Notes: a model not told the origin generated them from the sequence alone. A stretch of DNA of 64,000 nucleotides from Gamarada debralockiae (GCA_002803225.1 NXFV01001132.1:36333-100332); one strand, 5' to 3'; positions 33,053-44,854 are shown, counted from the first letter of the stretch. Numbers and translations are program-made.

Positions 33053-33464
33053 ATGTCCGTAACAACAACAAGTAATCCGACGACGACGGAATTACATCGA
33101 GTCCTCAATGACTACACGATTCATCTCACCGGCATAGAGGCGGAACCGGTCAATCCTCGACAAGAGCCCGCTGTTGAGAACCCAGAGAACTGGCCAAGGG
33201 ATTACCACAACGTGCCTGCCTATCGGCCCATCAATCGACATCTCGACCACGAGGAACGACCGGGAGGTACAAATCCGATTGAGAGACTCTTTATCTTTAC
33301 CATGCTCAATGGGGTCTGGTTGAATGCTGTAAGTGAAAGCCTTGAGGAGCCCACTTGAGGATCAGAAGCTGATGACTTTGCAGACTGTTGCGCAAACTTG
33401 GCGGAAGACTGGAGGACGGATAAATGATAGGATATTCAGATATAAAATTGGTGGAGAATGGTAG
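33053..33464 (+). CDS. Small protein of unknown function
   Basis: Predicted 118 residues from exons 33053-33328 and 33384-33464, with a well-formed 55-nt intron (GTAAGT..TTGCAG). ATG at 33053 has a good context. The sequence is polar with a WPRDYHNVPAYRPINRHLDH stretch followed by PIERLFIFTMLNGVWLNA, and it ends in the basic TWRKTGGRINDR region. I do not recognise a family. Its position between the extradiol dioxygenase and the regulator suggests a pathway accessory role, but that is only context. Confidence 0.55.
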
Positions 33465-33892
33465 AGGCAAAGGGACGCAACGGGCTTCCCAGGAAGATCC
33501 GTTGGTGTGTGAAATTCATTGTTCAGGTTCTTGATGTAAAGATCTTCTGTATCGAAATCCAACAGAGAATGCTGGCTGGACAGGACAGCTCAGGTTCACG
33601 AGGTATTAATAATCTCACACCGGCGTACACGAAGATTCGCCTACGGATCAACTTATCTCAAGCGGTGACACTTTCAAGCTTGACTCCCATTCCACCAAGA
33701 ATAACTTACGCTAGAGACTTAATCGCAGAAGAGTTTTGGCTGTGACATATTGCGAACTCATATCGTGAATATACGGCCTAGTTGCAACCTGAGTTTCTTT
33801 TAAAACAGCTTCATCGCGTCCAATCTGGAAAACACCCCACTTTTGACCACTCTAAGCAAAACGCTACCTATTTGGGAGAAAAGAGGCAGGCG

Positions 33893-35870
33893 ATGGAGGC
33901 GACAAGGAATGCGCAAGATGTGCCTGCCCCAAATCCACGAAGGGCCCCAAAATCACGCGGAGGGTGCTTGAGATGCAAGGCAAAACGAGTAGCCCATCCC
34001 TTACCACACTGCCTGAGATGATGTGCTGACGCTTTTCCAGTTGAAATGCGATGAAACGAAGCCAGAATGCAGTCAATGTAACCGGAGGCATGCCAAATGC
34101 CCAGGCTACAAGACTCAGTCACTCGTTTGGTCAACCAAACATGAAAAGCTGCTCCTGCCTCTCATAAATAGTCCTCTACCCTATCCGTCAAAACAATTCG
34201 CACGTGATGTGGAGGGATCTCCACGTTTTTCGAAAGAGAACCATGAAACTCTTAATGAGGACAAGGATATTGCTATTCTAGAAGAACCCGAGGCTACAGC
34301 CACGACCTCACCTGGCAGTCAGCCATCACCAGTCACGACACACTTAAGGCGGGATTCTGGTACCTTCACTGATAGCCTCTCTGCTATTCGTCAGCAACTA
34401 CATCAATCAACTGTCCCTGAATTTCTTCTCCATTTACCGACGATGCTGGTAGAGTACTATTTCAACTATGTTTGCCAAATCTTCTCTTCATTTGATGGGA
34501 CATTAAATCCCTTTCGTTCTACGGTGGGGAAGCTCTGGGATGGATCTGCCCCAATATACTATGCGATTCAAAGTATGGCTGCCGCATACCTAGCAAACCA
34601 TTTCCCTCGAATGTCACCGGTTGGCATACAGATGCAGCGAGAAACTTACAGATACCTCTATCAAGTCCAACAAGGCAGGGGAGAAATGACCGAAAATCTT
34701 GATAAAACACTTCTCACCGTACTTCTTGTCGGGCAAACCACAGCGTGGCACAACCCGAAAGACCTAGGATTAATGCATCTGAAGACAGCGAAGCGTTTAA
34801 ATAGACGCAGGCTGGAACAGCAAGTCGGCCAGATTGAAAGCAGAGCACGACGTCAGAACGAGTTCTTCGAACAATGCATCTTATATTGGGATATGCTTGC
34901 TGGCTTTGTGGAGGATGACATTGATGAATTTGGGTTTGGCGGGCTCGAGGTGGCAGATTCGATTACTCCAGTGAGCGAGGCATCTACATCAAACGAGGAG
35001 GAAGGAAAGGTCTTCCCTCATCCTTGGACTGGTGTAGCACCCAAGGTGCAGAGACTCTTTGCTCAGGTCGGCCGTGTTGTCCGGAGTTACCGCAAATTAA
35101 GTGCACAGAATGCGTCCTCGATGGACTTTCTCTCCTTGGATCTTGGATTTGACATGCAATTTCCACAAGACTCCATCGCTATGGTTGAAGCAGTGTCAAA
35201 GGCACAGGCACTTGAAGAAGAACTCCTTTCGTTTGAACCACCCTCAGCATCAAGTCTAGTCGATGCTGGCGACGAAAACACCCCTGTTCAGCAATACATA
35301 TTTCTCGCGGAAGCCTACCGCTGTGCAGCTCTCCTCGAAATATACAGAGTATTCCCATCTATTCTCTTCAAACGGGTACCGCTTACCGACAATACCTTCC
35401 AATCATCATCCTCCAGCTCCAATCCCAGTCAACAAATCTTCGACTTTCTCCCCATACCAACCTCCCAGTCGCCAGATGACTTCCTCATTTCCCTGGCCAT
35501 GCACACCACATCGCTTCTCGAGAAACTTCCTCCAACATCGGGGACCCGTTGCCTTCAACCAATCGTTATCATCACAGCGGCCAGCGAGCTCCGATTCGCA
35601 TCCGCTTCAATGTCGGACCCTCTATCTCCTTTTATGCCTACAGCATCAAGCTCTATTTTCAGCAGTATCACCAATCGGGAAGTCGATATCGCTTCAGCCC
35701 GTCAATTTGTGATAACAAGGCTACAAGAATTCCAGCTCTCATTGCCTGCGAAACCGATAGTCAAGGCACTCCAACTCATTCAGGAGACTTGGGCAAGAGC
35801 TGATCTGGGCCAAGAGGTCTTCTGGATGGATGTTATGGAGGAAATGGGATGGGAATCGATCTTCGGATGA
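33893..35870 (+). CDS. Zn2Cys6 transcription factor with fungal-specific TF domain
   Basis: Predicted 641 residues. Exon 1 (33893-33988) encodes SRGGCLRCKAKR and exon 2 (34041-35870) continues LKCDETKPECSQCNRRHAKC, giving the full C-x2-C-x6-C-x5-C-x2-C-x6-C cluster across a 52-nt intron with a GTAGCC donor. The basic linker KCPGYKTQSLVW follows. The rest resembles the Fungal_trans_2 family: VEYYFNYVCQIFSSFDG, FRSTVGKLWDGSAPIYYAIQ, and AYRCAALLEIYRVFP. Being the only regulator adjacent to the SDR/monooxygenase/LigB block, it is a good candidate for pathway-specific control; target site cannot be read here. Confidence 0.9.
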
Positions 35871-36943
35871 AATCAACACTTGAAAATTTGGCATTGACTC
35901 TGAACCACTACCGATGACTGACCGTAAGTCTCGCTTGTGATCACTGCTCTCACTTAATTCTGTGCCTAACTTTATTGAGATTGGAGATTACGCTCTTCGA
36001 TCTCACTTGCCCATTGTTTGGTCCGTCAGTCTCAATACTTCTGACTGCTTTCCACTCACTGGTCATAGATTGTGCGCCTCCACTGATAATTGTGCATCGG
36101 ATCGGCCTGTGCCCACATCAAGTTGCAGACTGGGAGCCATATAAAGACACCACCACCACAGGGGCATAGTTGTAAGTGAAATCTCTGTGCCCTATTCTCC
36201 AATAAGATCTCTTAGCTGACAATCTACTCAGTCAGCGCTTTCCCACCTTCCCCGACGCAGCGGCCTGCTAAAAAGGCATCCTCGAACAAAGCGATAGAGA
36301 GCCGGTTCTCCCCGTGACATCATGAGCATTCCAATACAGCAACCTCGCACCTCTCACAATCACCCTGAACTGGTCATACGGCGTCCTCTGCGAAAAATAC
36401 CGCGCCGAACACCATGCGCTGATGAAAGCTCTTACATCGATCATTCTCCGGCCCACGTACGTCGGCGTCGCAGCCGACTCCGGGACCGCACAGTATTGGA
36501 ATTATACTGCGATTTAAAACATCCTTGATCAGCCGAGTTTAGTGAAGATCCAAAGTTTGATGCGGTGGGGGGATATGTGCCTAGGAGTGACGGATAGAAG
36601 GGAATGTAAGAAATATGTTCCGGAACGGTTTGTGGGAGCGCCGATTTGCTGCGGCTTACGCGGGAACATTTTCATGACGCTATGATGATGGCTGCTTAAA
36701 AAGTTGCGAGGGTTATTCAGGGTGGAGAAAGCCTGGCTTATGAGATATGATTTTCTCAAGATACTTTCCGTTCAATTTAGGTCTGAATTGTTTCTCCCCC
36801 CGCATCTTTGAAGCAAGCGGTTTCCTTGACAGACGTCTCACGTCGCATGGATATGGTAGGAACACATCGATGAGCTTTAAATCTCTTCCATTGGCTCTAA
36901 GAAAACGCCTTCATCCTATCACACTAATGGCACATCACATCCC
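35871..36943. other. Intergenic region with a possible coding relic
   Basis: Between the regulator and scytalone dehydratase. A plus-strand frame at about 36235-36680 reads protein-like (LTITLNWSYGVLCEKYRAEH, TYVGVAADSGTAQYWNYTAI, ERFVGAPICCGL) but has three stops (two before about 36325, one at about 36517); family not recognised, probably a decayed gene. Confidence 0.35.
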
Positions 36944-37617
36944 TCATATCCTATTACCATTCTCATAATCACTCCCACTCAAATGCACGAAAGACCCCTT
37001 AAACACCTGCTCAAAATCATGTTCATTCCACCTAACCGTCGGCTTCAGACCGGCAAACTTCCACACCCCATCAACCTTCGTATAATAATGCTCGTTCGTA
37101 GCATGGCTGTGGCCCTTCAACTTCACTGTCTTCAAATCAGGAGCAGTATAGACTTGGTGGGCGGCGCGCAATTGGTGGTGTCCGATGACTTGGGTGTCGG
37201 AGATGCGCTCCCAGCGTGTGGCGCCGAGCAAGTGTTGAGTCCTGACGCAGGGGTCGCCGAGGAAATCGTCGTCTGTTACCATCTTAAGGAAGTCGGCGGA
37301 TGACATGGCTTCCCAGCGGCCTTTGCCGATTTCGGTGTAGTCGACGAGGAGGGTTGGGGCGAGGATTTTGCGGAGACGTTCCCAGTCCTGTGGTTAGAGT
37401 TAGCAAATTGAGCGTTCTAGTTGGAGTTTGCAATCGCATTGGCGAGAGTCTGGCTCCAGTTGCTTAGGGTAGTTACCTTTGCATCATAGCTATCACCCCA
37501 GTCAAACACGCAAGCAGTAAGCTCGAGGTAATCTTCGAACGAGATCTTCTTGGGGTTGCTCCACAGAGCAGGCTTCTCGACGGCGTGGTCGTCAAATGTG
37601 AAAGTGAAAGAAGGCAT
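36944..37617 (-). CDS. Scytalone dehydratase
   Basis: Dehydrates scytalone and vermelone in dihydroxynaphthalene-melanin synthesis. Exons 37617-37477 and 37387-36944 (194 residues). The 89-nt intron joins CVFDWGDSYDAK to DWERLRKILAPTLLVDYTEI, the diagnostic region of the family. Further conserved parts are LGDPCVRTQHLLGATRWE, VIGHHQLRAAHQVY and GHSHATNEHYYTKVDGVWKF, carrying the active-site Tyr, His, Ser and Asn positions. A longer N-terminus from ATG 37662 is possible; 37617 (MPSFTFTF) is preferred. No other melanin gene (PKS, THN or HN reductase) is in this window. Confidence 0.92.
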
Positions 37618-37684
37618 GTTGAATGGTTTGAAGAGATTGCGATGAGATGAATGGTTGGACATTACCTTGGCTTACTGGACGATG

Positions 37685-37693
37685 CCATATATA
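37685..37693 (-). promoter_or_regulatory. TATA-like box of scytalone dehydratase gene
   Basis: TATATATGG on the minus strand, about 70 bp before the ATG at 37617. Confidence 0.45.
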
Positions 37694-37846
37694 CATGATT
37701 TTAGAGCTTTATCGAACAGCAAATAAATGCTCGGACATATCTAACTTCCCATTCTCTTCAATAACGGATGTCACACAATTCAAACACAAAAAATAAAGTC
37801 CTTCCGTTGCGTAGGACTACCGCCACGAACATGTTGGGGATATCCG

Positions 37847-38518
37847 GTGACGGACCATGATGCAGCCGCATCGACGCGACGCGACCTTTTGCGCCCCCTT
37901 ATAATACGAGCTAGGAACATGGCCTCGATTCGAGTATTGGGACCAACCAAACGATCGTACTTACTTTCAATCGATCTGCAGAATAGAAAGGTTGTAGTCA
38001 TTGCGACAGATATTGAGCATCTGCTGAAAATAAACCGCACGGACAACCTGCGATGCGAAGAAGACCGACGTCGAAATCGTGAAACGTTTCACGATTATAA
38101 CTCAAGAGCAGACCGCGAAATTTACTTTTTAAAATTGTTGAAACGAAACAATGCCTCAACGGACAAGATAAACTTGGGATGCTTCTTTGAAACAGAACAG
38201 CACCTTGCGAGGCTCAAAGTAGAAGACACTTTGTCACTAGGTATATTCATCTCGCCTTTGCGAGCCCCTTCACAACATTTCATTTATTGTCTTAATTCTG
38301 TTAATCGTATCGCAAAGCTGTTCCCGAACAATCATAAGCTTCAGAATGGGCTCTACCGTCGCCGTGCTATCCGTAAGATGAGAATCGATGGCATGTTATT
38401 CGAGGACAAACGACTAGAAGGACTTTGTCCCGCCGCTAGGACATATACACCGTCGAATATCCCTCCTAGGGTGAACTCAGAGTCGCCAGCTTATACCTCC
38501 GGGGCCAGCACGACTTGA
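37847..38518 (+). CDS. Orphan open reading frame, doubtful
   Basis: An uninterrupted 223-codon plus frame rich in Arg and Asn (for example RRRNRETFHDYNSRADREIY). No domain, signal peptide or intron pattern is seen, and it overlaps the likely upstream region of scytalone dehydratase. It may be chance; listed because of its length. Confidence 0.25.
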   Translation: MTDHDAAASTRRDLLRPLIIRARNMASIRVLGPTKRSYLLSIDLQNRKVVVIATDIEHLLKINRTDNLRCEEDRRRNRETFHDYNSRADREIYFLKLLKRNNASTDKINLGCFFETEQHLARLKVEDTLSLGIFISPLRAPSQHFIYCLNSVNRIAKLFPNNHKLQNGLYRRRAIRKMRIDGMLFEDKRLEGLCPAARTYTPSNIPPRVNSESPAYTSGASTT

Positions 38519-40893
38519 AAGTCTCGGCAAAAGCTGCTGTTGTTTTCTTCGGGAGACGGAACGAGACGATTCTCACTTTTTTAAGTGAAAGTGCTAGCAT
38601 TGAATCCTTTTCATGGGAAGTCGCCATGGTTACTCAACTGCATTGCGATATCTGGAGAGACATGATTGGATCTCTGGCCACGCAAGGGAGGTGATGGTGG
38701 GGAATACGATAGTGCACCTCATGTGAACGGATTGGTAAATGGGATGATCCAGCCTTCACCACTCTGTAAACATCATTAGCGGCATTGGAAGAGCCGTAAT
38801 CACTCGACTATGCCAGGAGGCAGGAACTACGTCCTTGTCAACTGTTCAATCCCCGGATCAACACCGTCAAGGGCGAGGAGCAAAGTTAACAGAGTAGGCG
38901 GAAGTCTGCACTTTAGCCAAGCTTGAATGTCCAACATAATCGCCCGAACAATTCTCCTGTCCTCTGTTATGGCCAATATGTAGGGAACCCATCCTCCACC
39001 CGACTGACTTGGAGTATCTGATAATTGAGATGAAGGATCTAGGTGGCGTGTTGCACATTGCTTATGGAGAATGTGATCGTAGTATGGAAATCGAAGCGGG
39101 GAGCTGCTCACTGGACAGCGGACGAGTAGAAATAATCGCCGGCAGTGCTTCGACGAGGAAGTCAAACTCGCACGTTTGACAGACCCCAAGGTCACCCTGT
39201 ACTAAATTTGTGTTGGAAAATTCCAGGAATAGACGAGATGGTGTGCTTAGAGCACCTCTATCCTAGATTGGTAGGCTCCTACTGTTTGAAGAGAGGGCAC
39301 CATAGAATAGAAGTATTCTTGGTACGATTATTGCCATTCCATGTACAGACTAGAGATTTCCAGAGCGTTTTGTGCTCAAAAAGCATGTGAAGAGTCTTTG
39401 CATGTCGCAAAAGCCATGTACGCTGTTTCAGACAATTCCTCTCGAGTAATTCAGCTGGGCTAGGGTAGGTCTCTCTCTTTTTTATTTATTTTTTATTTTT
39501 TATTTTTGGGTCATTGCCCACTGCATGGGGAAGGTAGACAGGGAAATGGCCATTTTGCAGTCTGAGGGTTTTCGACGATTATTTGCAGACGAAGTACATA
39601 CTCCCCTTAGAGTCTCCGAGAGTTTTAGTTGTTTAGATTGAGGTCACAGACATTTATGGAACGGAACGCTGCTCGATGGTTTGAGCAGTAACTTGACGCT
39701 GACCTCGAAATCCGGCCTGATATTGCCCAATGTAGTGCTGTTGATGGTGCTTGAACTTGCCTTTCGAATCGGAATACGATCAACAAAGCCATCAAACGCA
39801 TATGACTAAGCGCGTACCACGTGCCCTTTGGATAGAAGTGATCGCCAAAAGCTGCTAAGATTAACCTAATTCCGCTAAAATCACACCTGGCTAATGTTTC
39901 CCCGACATCTGTCCTTCACAACGCTTTTCCCCTCGGGATCGACTCATATCTCTCTCACACACTTATCTTGAGGTCTTACTCTTTTCGTCTCAAACCGGAC
40001 CTCCCAACTGCCTACCGCCTAAGTCGTACTACTATTCAAGATGTGCTCCTGTCAGAATTCCCAGTGACAGGTGACAGAGGCTTTGTCCCTTGGTAGTTGG
40101 GCGTGCGTTTCTAATGGGACCTCGAGTTTATCCAATTACCGAAAGGTCACGGCCAATAATGATCCTCGCCTCTTCTAACGCAATCCAAAGACCGAATTGA
40201 GATGCCTGATCTGCGCGAATTCGTCACGGGCCGATATGCAGCGGGTTGGGCATTGACCATTCTGAGTCGTCTCTCGTTTCACCTCATGTTTTGATTTATT
40301 CCTCGTCTAGACCTGCGATTTTCTATTTCGACTGCCTTGCCAGTATTCTGTGTCGTTATTTCGTGGCGGATCGGGGGAATACAACTTCCATTTCCATACC
40401 TTTCCTTCCGTTCCACCGTCACCGAACTGAGTTTCCAACTTCCTTCTGAATTGAGAAATATGGGCCAAGTCTCGTGTGGTCGCAAGTTGTAACTTCACGG
40501 TTTGGTAGTCTGTACTGCGACATCCACCCTTCTTTTGAAGTAGCATCACCCCTGCCCATCAAACCCCGGATGCCGGCTACCGACATGGAACCCTGAGATT
40601 CAGAAAAGTCAAATCTGAGAATGCCTCATAGCCACAATCATGACTAGTTGTGATTGGCAATGCGCTTTCCCCACTCATTTATGAAACACATGTGCTAAGG
40701 AGCTGTGCAGTGCCCGTCTGCTTTTGGATGCAATGAGCAATCCTGCTTCGCACGCCCGCAATACATATATCGTGGTCTCTCAAGCGTATTGATTCATGTA
40801 TCGCAAGCTCTTCCATTTCGAGTTTCCTGATTAAACACACCGCCAACCAGATCATCCATTTACATTCTCTGGCATACAAACTGGACTGCAACG
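38519..40893. other. Long gene-poor region
   Basis: 2.4 kb with no gene I can support. It contains a T-rich low-complexity run at about 39475-39510. The last kilobase would include the regulator promoter. Confidence 0.45.
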
Positions 40894-43312
40894 ATGGTCA
40901 ACACAGGAAAGCCCTCAACGGGATGCTACATGTGTAGGTCGCGTCGCATAAAGGCTAGCTCCCGAACACCCATGAGCCACGTGAGCAAACATAGCTGACA
41001 TTGAATAGTGTGATGAAGCAAAGCCGCACTGTATGAGATGCCAGAAGTCGAAGCGGGTCTGTCCAGGCTATCGTGATGCATTTGATCTCAACCTTCGCGA
41101 TGAGACCAAGTCCATCAAGAAAAAGGCATCTCGAGTACACCCCCAACAGAGTGCTACGCTGAGTCGAGACGATGCCTTGGACGAGCCCTCTAGCAAGAAT
41201 GCCGTGATATTATATTCAGGATCATCTACGACCTCTCCGGATTGGATTCATTACTCCGGCATCTCTCCGACAAGCAGTCGTCGGTCTTTCAAGCATTCAC
41301 CCCACAGTTCCATCAGCAGCGTCGCTGACTTGTCAGCACCGAGAATAGATAAGATTGACCAGCATGCATCCATTTTGCAGCATTTGTCAACTCCAATCGA
41401 CCAACAGGCAGCCTGCTTCTTTCTGTCGAACTTTGTTTTGATCCCTGAAGAAGGAACCATGCGAGGTTATCTCGACTTCCTCATACCACTTCTCAAGAAG
41501 CCGAAGCCCGATCAAACATTCATACTTGCATTCGCTGCCGTTGGCTTTGCTGCATTGGGAAGTCGACCGAATTCGAAATCTCTCCTTCCCAAAGCAGATG
41601 CTTTCTACGTCAAAGCTCTAAAGCAGATTAACATCGCCTTACAAAATCCCAAGAAATCCACGGACGATGCGACGCTGGCCGCAGTCTTACTTCTATCCGT
41701 CTTTGAGGTCAGTAGTCGACCTCAGATCATTCTATTGCTTAAATCACTGACACATAACTAGCAACTGACGGCTTCGCGTTTAAATGCTACAGGATGGGGT
41801 TCCCATATCGACGGCTCCGTAGCCCTTCTCAAATCGCGTGGCAAAAATCAGTTTCAAACACGTATTGGTCGTGATCTAGGCATAGCTGTTAGAGCTCACA
41901 TGGTTAGTAACTTCGATATTGGCTACGGAAAACACACTTATAATTAACAGACCATCAATTGCATTGCCAATTCAAAGTCTGTTGAGTTCGGCCCCGAGTG
42001 GTGGATGGCCGTCGAGGCTTATGATGAATTTACGCAACGCTTCGCCCGTCTCAACCTGCTGACAGCAGAACTACGGGCAGAGAACGACAAGGTGACAACT
42101 CAGATCAACCGCTCACCGAGCAACATCGAGGCGGTACTGAAAGTATTACGAAAAGCTGAAGACCTTGACAAAAGGTACATTGAATGGCAGGAGTCTCTGC
42201 CACCGTCCTGGGAATACAAGACGGTATCATGGGTCGATATCCAAGGCGAAGATACCACCTCGTCATTCCATCACCCCGGCAGAGTGGACTCATATGGTGA
42301 GCTTTGGATGGTATATACATACAACACGGCTCGAGCATCTCGGCTTCTTATCTGGACAACAATCCTACGTTGCGTGGCTTGGTTGGCATATCCGAAGGAC
42401 TACAGGATAACTCCGGAGTATACAACCGCTTCTCGAGTTTGTAGTCACATCATTGAAGACATTGTCGCGAGTGTCCCTTGCTTCTTCGGCTTGAACGAAT
42501 TTAGCGACATCTATTTGGCTGATCGTTCGAATTTTGCTTGCGGGTCTAACGACAAAAGTTCAGCTAAAGGCCTTTCGGGTGTCTTTTCAATGTGGCCGAT
42601 GTTCGTGGCGGCAGCCTCTGATTTTTCAACGCCCTCACAACGAACATTCCTCAAAGGAAGACTCAAGTACATAGCTGAGTCAATGGGAATAAATCAAGCT
42701 GCTGTTTTGTTCAATGTAAGTTGATTTCCATGTTTTTTTCTTTGTGCCCAAACTCCGCTGATGTCACTTTAGGCTCAACTTGCACACCCTTCCCTATACA
42801 TATATCGAGAACGCATGAATATGATGCCGACCGGTGCTTGTCGCTCGTTAGGTGAAGCAGCGCTCGCCAAGGGAGTTCCATCCAGCCCAGGGGAAGTCGC
42901 GCGACAAGTTTCAACTGACCAACAAGATCCCGCATTGACGTCGTCTGAGAGCTCCAAAGAAGCTACGGAGCAAGTACCCTTCGACCCTCAGGAACCTCTA
43001 CAACAGATCTTGATCGATCCACTGGAAACCACCATTGAGCAAACATCGTTCAATCCACCAGACACGTGGAACATCCGATTCAATCCACACGGCGAAATGC
43101 AGAACGTATCCCTGGATCCACCAGAGGCCGCACTGATGGAGCATATTCCCTTCAACCAAGAAGTTCCAATCATTTTCCCTCCGTCCGACTACACCCCCAC
43201 AAAAATGACAGGCTGGACACCACGAAGTTTCGAAGATGAGGCCTTCTTCGAAGACACCACGAAACAAAGTCCCGAGTCGGAATTTGACTTCTCAAATTTT
43301 GTTACCGTTTGA
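40894..43312 (+). CDS. Zn2Cys6 transcription factor with fungal-specific TF domain
   Basis: Predicted 734 residues from exons 40894-40953, 41009-41707, 41762-41902, 41951-42715 and 42773-43312. Exon 1 encodes STGCYMCRSRRIK, exon 2 starts CDEAKPHCMRCQKSKRVC, together a complete binuclear zinc cluster followed by PGYRDAFDLNLRDE. The first intron begins GC (AAG/GCTAGC) and ends GAATAG. The middle (STPIDQQAACFFLSNFVLIP then LPKADAFYVKALKQIN) is the Fungal_trans_2-type region. The C-terminal 170 residues are Pro/Gln/Glu-rich with loosely repeated FDPQEP, IDPLET, FNPPDT, LDPPEA units, probably an activation region. Targets unknown; flanked by gene-poor DNA. Confidence 0.88.
40954..41008 (+). other. 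Candidate GC-AG intron
   Basis: The cluster RRIK / CDEAKPHC can be joined in frame only if the intron starts GCTAGC and ends AATAG; branch-point-like GCTGACA precedes the acceptor. The second such intron in this window. Confidence 0.6.
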
Positions 43313-44012
43313 TCACGCAGAAGTGTTCTCGTGCGCGCTACAAGTGGACCGATGGGCAGAATCGCTTTGTTTATTGGATGGTGTACTTGTACAATACCTG
43401 TATATTTATGACGTTTATGATTATGAGCAAGTGTACTGTATGTTTTGGGCAAGGGGTTCTCTCATTTAGCGATGGATAGATAAGGGGTTCCGGCATTCTT
43501 TGGCAGCGCGTTGTTATGTTTCTCAATTTCCCTTCAAAATTCCAAAGAAACAATTTATCTCCAGCTAAAAATAAGCCAGTTTCATGCTAATATTATCATT
43601 CATTGTCCTATCAAAAGTTTACTATGCGAGAATAACAGCTCTGGTGGTTCCGTTTGTCATCCATTCTTTGAAAGTTGTGTCGTCGAGGCAGACTCCGCCC
43701 TAGCCCAGCTAAACCGCTCGTCGCACAAACATTGCTTTTCTCCCCGCATTTCCAATTATATCCTTCAATTTTTGAGACCCTTTTAATCGCTGCCTGTCAA
43801 GCATGTCGCCACTGTCCAAAAGGGTCTACTCTTGTTGTACGGTCATCCGACTGGACATTGACAGCCCCAGGCCCCCAGCCTCCACAGGTTTGAGGCAACC
43901 TTCATCGAATTGCGACTCGTGACGTTGGTGTACATGATAAGGCCTAGCTTTCTTTCTTCTTTTCTTTCCCTATTTTCCAGTTTTCGTTCTTCTATTTTCA
44001 CACAGGCTCGAC
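43313..44012. other. Intergenic region
   Basis: 0.7 kb without a credible gene; a CT-rich stretch at 43940-44000 resembles a fungal leader before the CFEM relic. Confidence 0.4.
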
Positions 44013-44854
44013 ATGAAGTTTCCCAGCCACCTTTTCCTTTCGCGCTCCCTGCCCTCCTGTCTGCCTTGCCAACTCTTCACGCCGACACCGTCCAAAATTT
44101 CTGGGAAGATTACCCACGCTGCGAGGACGCATGCCACGAAAATGTCTTTAATTCTCAGCAATGCACCTCGGAAACAGCTGCGCCTATTCAAGCTGCATTT
44201 TCCTCGCCGATTTCTGCCTCGCGAAACTAGTTCCTGGCTCATATCAGTCGCTTAAATGTATCGGTCAATCTTGCGGGGCAGCAGTGTTACTACGGCGGCT
44301 TCGATCGTGCGGAGCGCTTGCAATAGCAAGGGCTTTGCTTTGGCTTTGGAAACAGTATGCTAATTAGTTATGAGATGGCTGCTATACCGACTCCGACTGA
44401 GGTGGCAACTACAAATGCTGCACCTGCCCCTGCGGGATCGACAAAGACTGTTCAGCAACAGATTATTAGTACATTGTCCCTTTTGAACGAATTAGAAACG
44501 CATTACTAAAATCATTCTAGCTGTGACAAACACCTCCCATCCTTAGCAAATCCGACGACTTCCCAACCTTTCACTGCCCCGACACTCACCAGCACTCCAG
44601 AAACCTCCTCCACAACCTTCATCTCCCTCAAATCTGACTCTACTACAACACCTCCGCCCTCAACAACGCTCTCCACAATATCAAGCTCCACCTTCTCTTC
44701 CCCATTCTCAACTCCCACCCAGCCCTTTTCCGGTTCGCCGTCAGGCAATATCTTCACCGGAATAATCGTACCACGCATCATCGATGGCATGACTATTCTG
44801 GCGGGATTTCATGTTCTGGATTGTGAACCGGGAAACTGCTATGAGATGTTTTAG
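44013..44854 (+). pseudogene. CFEM-domain secreted protein, frameshifted pseudogene
   Basis: Pieces of one protein appear in order in different frames: signal start MKFPSHLF then FALPALLSALPTLHADTVQN; YPRCEDACHENVFNSQQC; CIFLADFCLAKLVPGSY then KCIGQSC; TAASIVRSACNSKGFALALE ending TVC-stop; a Thr/Pro/Ala linker PTPTEVATTNAAPAPAGSTK; and a Ser/Thr-rich tail with SGNIFTGIIVPRIIDGM. The eight-cysteine spacing is that of CFEM domains, used in extracellular haem binding, adhesion or as effectors. At least four frame changes and a stop cannot be explained by introns of normal size, so the gene is broken. Whether an intact copy exists elsewhere is unknown. Confidence 0.65.

Noticed and set aside
39475..39512. 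T-rich run as possible transcription terminator
   Set aside because: No gene ends close to it in the right orientation; treated as low-complexity DNA.
40045..40075. TGTCAGAATTC resembling the MITE terminus
   Set aside because: Match is only about 11 bases, with no inverted partner nearby; likely chance.
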